A stretch of 8,408 nt of DNA, from assembly GCA_051418075.1 (NCBI GenBank), contig JBPRGG010000185.1, positions 1 through 8,408 on the forward strand, written 5' to 3'. Under the pieces are notes generated by a model that did no database searches, had not been told where the DNA came from, and was given only the letters and a program-made list of their open reading frames with translations. Shown piece after piece: positions 5,735-8,408 of this stretch (the first letter of the stretch is position 1; each line of letters starts with the position of its first letter). Source of the DNA: JBPRGG01 sp051418075. Lineage in GTDB: Bacteria; Bacteroidota; Bacteroidia; Cytophagales; Cyclobacteriaceae. A program made the translations under genes and the position numbers.

Positions 5735-6241
5735 TTAGGCCAATTTCCACAAATACCTAGAAAACACCGGCTTGCCCACATAAAACTGATACTTATCCAG
5801 GAAGGAGTCATACAATTCAGAGTATTTTGTTGCTGAAACTGGAAAGATGAATACCTCCTTTGGATTATTAGCTCTATCACCCAAGCCCAGGACAATAAAA
5901 GTCTTTATTTGTTTATTAAATGCTTGATAGCGTTTTAGTTGTTCCGGATTGCACCAGGCTATTCTTTCATTTTTGTTATATTTGCCGTTACGAAATTTGG
6001 CTTCTATGGCAAATTCCTTCTTAGTTTCCAGGCACCTGAAATGAAAGTCCGGTTTTAAAGAATCTTCAACATATCCATTCTTATTGGCATTATAATCTTG
6101 AGTTTTTCTGACAATTTGATACTTTTCTCTGGGAAAAATGGTAGTTTCAACATATCTTTCAAATTCTTCTCCTTTAACAAATGAGGCAGGTTTATTGATC
6201 TCGTTTACTGCTGCTGATAATATTCTTTTTACCAATGACAT
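5735..6241 (-). CDS. PD-(D/E)XK nuclease-like protein
   Basis: This 168-residue protein shows the order of conserved positions seen in PD-(D/E)XK nucleases: an N-terminal helix with Glu (GEEFE, 24-28), Lys-Pro-Asp65-Phe opening a strand, then FAIEAKFR giving Glu80-x-Lys82. A later Gln101 with Tyr105 (QLKRY) resembles the Q-x-x-x-Y helix of RecB/Cas4-type members. All key residues are present, so it could be an active Mg-dependent DNA endonuclease; the substrate cannot be told. It is single-domain, with no DNA-recognition module and no methyltransferase partner on its own strand. Its start lies 246 bases from the divergent hsdM. The gene reads clearly more AT-rich than hsdM (roughly mid-30s versus mid-to-high 40s percent GC in sampled lines), hinting at separate acquisition. 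AAAGG lies one base before the ATG, too close for a normal Shine-Dalgarno sequence. Confidence 0.75.
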   Translation of the reverse strand: MSLVKRILSAAVNEINKPASFVKGEEFERYVETTIFPREKYQIVRKTQDYNANKNGYVEDSLKPDFHFRCLETKKEFAIEAKFRNGKYNKNERIAWCNPEQLKRYQAFNKQIKTFIVLGLGDRANNPKEVFIFPVSATKYSELYDSFLDKYQFYVGKPVFSRYLWKLA

Positions 6242-6487
6242 ACCTTTAAATTTCTTTTTTGTTAAAATTAGATCCTAAATATTAATTTGAGCATTTACTA
6301 TATGAATAAATATTACTGCCGTGGTATAAATAATTATTTTATAAAATACATGCTGTAAAATCAGCCAAAACCTAATTGCATCTTACCCCGCCACCCCATA
6401 TTCCCATGAGTATTCACTTCCATCTTAGCAAAAGCTACTTTATATTTACCCTTTAAAATCATTTACATTATTTGCCGATAATAACAA
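6242..6487. other. Divergent AT-rich spacer between nuclease and hsdM
   Basis: This 246-base spacer must hold the promoters of both divergent genes. Only near-matches to TAnnTTTG are seen: TATATTTA at 6441-6448 for hsdM, 40 bases before its ATG, and TAATTTTA on the minus strand for the nuclease. A 12-bp palindrome, AAATAATTATTT, lies at about 6325-6340. No coding sequence or RNA gene was recognised. Confidence 0.4.
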
Positions 6488-7972
6488 ATGACCCAAAGTA
6501 AACTTACCTTATCTCAACTCGAACAATACCTTGCCAAAGCTGCCTGGATCCTGAAGGGGCCGGTGGATGCTTCCGATTTCAAGGTATATATATTTCCTTT
6601 GCTGTTTTTCAAGCGGATTTCTGATGTATATGATGAGGAATACCAGCAGGCTATGGCAGAATCGGAAGGAGATGAGGAGTATGCTTCTTTACCCGAATTT
6701 CACCGCTTTACCATTCCCGAGGGATGCCATTGGCGGGATGTAAGGGAAACAACTACCAATGTGGGGCAGGCTATCGAAAAAGCACTGCGAGGCATCGAGC
6801 AATCCAACCAGGAATATCTTTATGACATTTTTGGAGATGCACAGTGGAGCAACAAGAACAAACTATCCGACCGGTTGCTAATCGACCTGGTTGAGCATTT
6901 TTCTCAATACTCGTTGTCTAATGATTTGGTAGAACCGGATATTCTGGGGCAGGCTTATGAATACCTGATCAAGCACTTTGCTGACCTGACAAATAAAAAA
7001 GCTGGTGAATTTTATACACCCCGATCGGTAGTGCATTTGATGGGGTTGATCCTGGATCCGCAGGAAGGGGAAAGTATTTACGATCCGGCTTGTGGTACCG
7101 GGGGCATGCTGCTGGAATCGGTCAATCATTTGCTGGAAAATAACCAGGATTACCGGACCCTGAAATTATTCGGACAGGAAAAGAACCTGACTTCCAGTTC
7201 CATTGCCCGGATGAACATGTTCCTGCATGGCATCGAAGATTTTCAGATTGTGCGGGGTGATACTTTACGTTCTCCGGCATTTTTTGAAGCGGATGGACTC
7301 AAAACTTTCGATTGTGTAATTGCCAATCCACCGTTTTCATTGAAGGAATGGGGAGCCAACAACTGGACCAATGACCCCTACGGCAGAAACTTTGCCGGCA
7401 TACCTCCCAAAGGGAATGGCGATATGGCCTGGGTGCAGCACATGATCAAATCTATGAATTCGACCGGACGGATGACTGTAGTGCTGCCGCATGGAGCTCT
7501 ATTCCGTAAAGGGGCGGAAGGCAGAATAAGAGAAGCCTTGCTTAAAGATGATTTGCTGGAGGCAGTGATAGGATTGGGGCCTAATATTTTTTATGGTACC
7601 CAATTGGCGGCTTGTATTATGGTGTTCAAGCGGCAAAAAGCTGATCAACAAAGAGACAAGGTTTTATTCATTGATGCGGCGGAACAAATCAGGGTAGGCA
7701 GGGCACAGAATTTTCTGGAAAAAGAGCATGTATCTACCATTTACCATTGGTACAAAGATTACCAGGATGTGGAAAATTATGTAAAAGTGGCTTCTCTGCA
7801 GGAAATAGCAGAAAACGATTACAATTTGAACATACCGCTTTATGTGGAAAAAATCATAGAGGATGATTTACCCACAGTAGAAGAAGCTTTGGTGGATTTA
7901 AAACAAGCCTGGCAGGAAAGTTTGGATGCGGAGGAAAGGTTTAAAAAGATTTTGAAAGAGTTTATAAAATGA
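6488..7972 (+). CDS. hsdM: Type I restriction-modification methyltransferase subunit HsdM (first copy)
   Basis: A complete 494-residue HsdM, the usual length for the class. The HsdM N-terminal helical domain covers about residues 8-140. The N6-adenine methyltransferase domain follows, with GEFYTPR (173-179), AdoMet-binding motif I DPACGTGG (199-206) and catalytic motif IV NPPF (280-283). A charged helical tail (about 461-492) would contact HsdS. It transfers a methyl group from AdoMet to adenine in the bipartite site chosen by HsdS, and with HsdR forms the restriction complex. All catalytic residues are intact. The gene ends TGA inside the ATGA overlap with a second hsdM, so the two are translationally coupled. 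The start ATG at 6488 lets the protein begin just before the conserved LSQLEQYL segment. hsdS and hsdR are not in the window. Confidence 0.95.
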   Translation: MTQSKLTLSQLEQYLAKAAWILKGPVDASDFKVYIFPLLFFKRISDVYDEEYQQAMAESEGDEEYASLPEFHRFTIPEGCHWRDVRETTTNVGQAIEKALRGIEQSNQEYLYDIFGDAQWSNKNKLSDRLLIDLVEHFSQYSLSNDLVEPDILGQAYEYLIKHFADLTNKKAGEFYTPRSVVHLMGLILDPQEGESIYDPACGTGGMLLESVNHLLENNQDYRTLKLFGQEKNLTSSSIARMNMFLHGIEDFQIVRGDTLRSPAFFEADGLKTFDCVIANPPFSLKEWGANNWTNDPYGRNFAGIPPKGNGDMAWVQHMIKSMNSTGRMTVVLPHGALFRKGAEGRIREALLKDDLLEAVIGLGPNIFYGTQLAACIMVFKRQKADQQRDKVLFIDAAEQIRVGRAQNFLEKEHVSTIYHWYKDYQDVENYVKVASLQEIAENDYNLNIPLYVEKIIEDDLPTVEEALVDLKQAWQESLDAEERFKKILKEFIK

Positions 7973-8408
7973 CACAACAACAACTCGAAAAATTCCTATG
8001 GGGAGCTGCCACCACCTTGCGTGGCACCATCGATGCCGGCGATTACAAGCAGTATATTTTCCCCTTGCTGTTTTTCAAGCGCATTTGTGATGTGTTTGAT
8101 GAGGAATTTCAACTGGCTATGCAGGAGAGTGAGGGAGACCTGGAATATGCGGCTTTTGAAGAGAATCACCGCTTCCAGGTGCCGAAAGGTGCCCATTGGA
8201 AAGAGGTGAGAGAAACCACCATAAATGTAGGCCTGGCCATACAGAATGCCATGCGAGCCATTGAACAAGCCAACCCGGATACGCTTTATGGCATTTTTGG
8301 GGATGCCAGCTGGACCAACAAAAACCGTTTATCGGATGAAATACTAACCGATCTGATTGAGCATTTCAGTCAGCATACCTTGAACCTGACCAATGTACCA
8401 GATGACCA
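7969..8408 (+). CDS. hsdM: Second type I methyltransferase HsdM, N-terminal part (partial)
   Basis: An open frame runs from ATG at 7969 to the window edge, 146 full codons without a stop. The product starts MTQQQLEKFLWGAATTLRG and aligns over its whole visible length with the HsdM N-terminal domain of the preceding gene: 84 of about 135 positions are identical by hand count, including YIFPLLFFKRI, ESEGD, HRF, VRETT, IFGDA and EHFSQ. The methyltransferase domain lies beyond the edge. The ATG overlaps the TGA of the first hsdM (ATGA, 7969-7972). Two different HsdM subunits from one transcript could form a heteromeric M1-M2-S complex. Alternatively each may serve a different HsdS, or this copy may be a partial duplication; the rest of the gene would decide. 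Confidence 0.9.
   Translation, partial: MTQQQLEKFLWGAATTLRGTIDAGDYKQYIFPLLFFKRICDVFDEEFQLAMQESEGDLEYAAFEENHRFQVPKGAHWKEVRETTINVGLAIQNAMRAIEQANPDTLYGIFGDASWTNKNRLSDEILTDLIEHFSQHTLNLTNVPDD

Noticed and set aside
5602..5895. 97-aa minus-strand frame overlapping the end of the nuclease gene
   Set aside because: Over half is an out-of-frame shadow of the nuclease. The tail at 5602-5734 looks mildly protein-like, but the nuclease has a natural-looking C-terminus (Tyr-Leu-Trp-Lys-Leu-Ala), so a frameshifted extension is not needed.
6878..7129. 83-aa minus-strand frame
   Set aside because: Antisense shadow within the first hsdM.
7996..8268. Minus-strand 90-aa frame and plus-strand 62-aa frame (8021-8209)
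   Set aside because: Both are shadows of the second hsdM, whose own frame stays open to the window edge.

Overview
The window looks like a stretch of a Bacteroidota chromosome. The clues are a HYC_CC_PP-type metal-cassette protein, a DUF4914 protein, weak or absent Shine-Dalgarno sequences, AT-rich spacers, and -7 boxes of the TAnnTTTG type where any promoter signal is visible. No tRNA, rRNA, CRISPR array, transposase or integrase was seen. The species cannot be named from this sequence.

Left part (1-3307), mostly ordinary genes. On the minus strand, a small secreted Cys/His protein (HYC_CC_PP family) precedes the first 18 codons of what looks like a CusA/CzcA-type RND metal-efflux pump, which runs off the left edge. 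Further right, also on the minus strand, is a 627-residue DUF4914 protein with an HPr-kinase/PEPCK-like P-loop and a clear intrinsic terminator. Divergent from it is a small DUF302 protein, preceded by a perfect 8-bp inverted repeat.

Middle part (3415-5504), a three-gene minus-strand cassette. In transcription order it holds an unrecognised 229-aa protein (TTG start, bulged hairpin just upstream), a 144-aa MraZ-like protein that has lost both conserved DxxxR motifs, and an unrecognised 241-aa protein with helical and probably coiled-coil segments. An intrinsic terminator closes the unit at 3415-3440. This cassette is the best candidate for an undescribed system here. Its function is unknown, and a defence role is suggested only by position.

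Right part (5735-8408), DNA restriction and modification. A 168-aa PD-(D/E)XK nuclease-like protein on the minus strand stands divergent from a complete type I methyltransferase gene (hsdM). That gene overlaps by ATGA a second, closely related hsdM cut by the right edge. No hsdS or hsdR is visible; they would be expected beyond position 8408. The two HsdM N-termini agree at roughly 60% of positions by hand alignment, so this is a tandem-methyltransferase type I locus.
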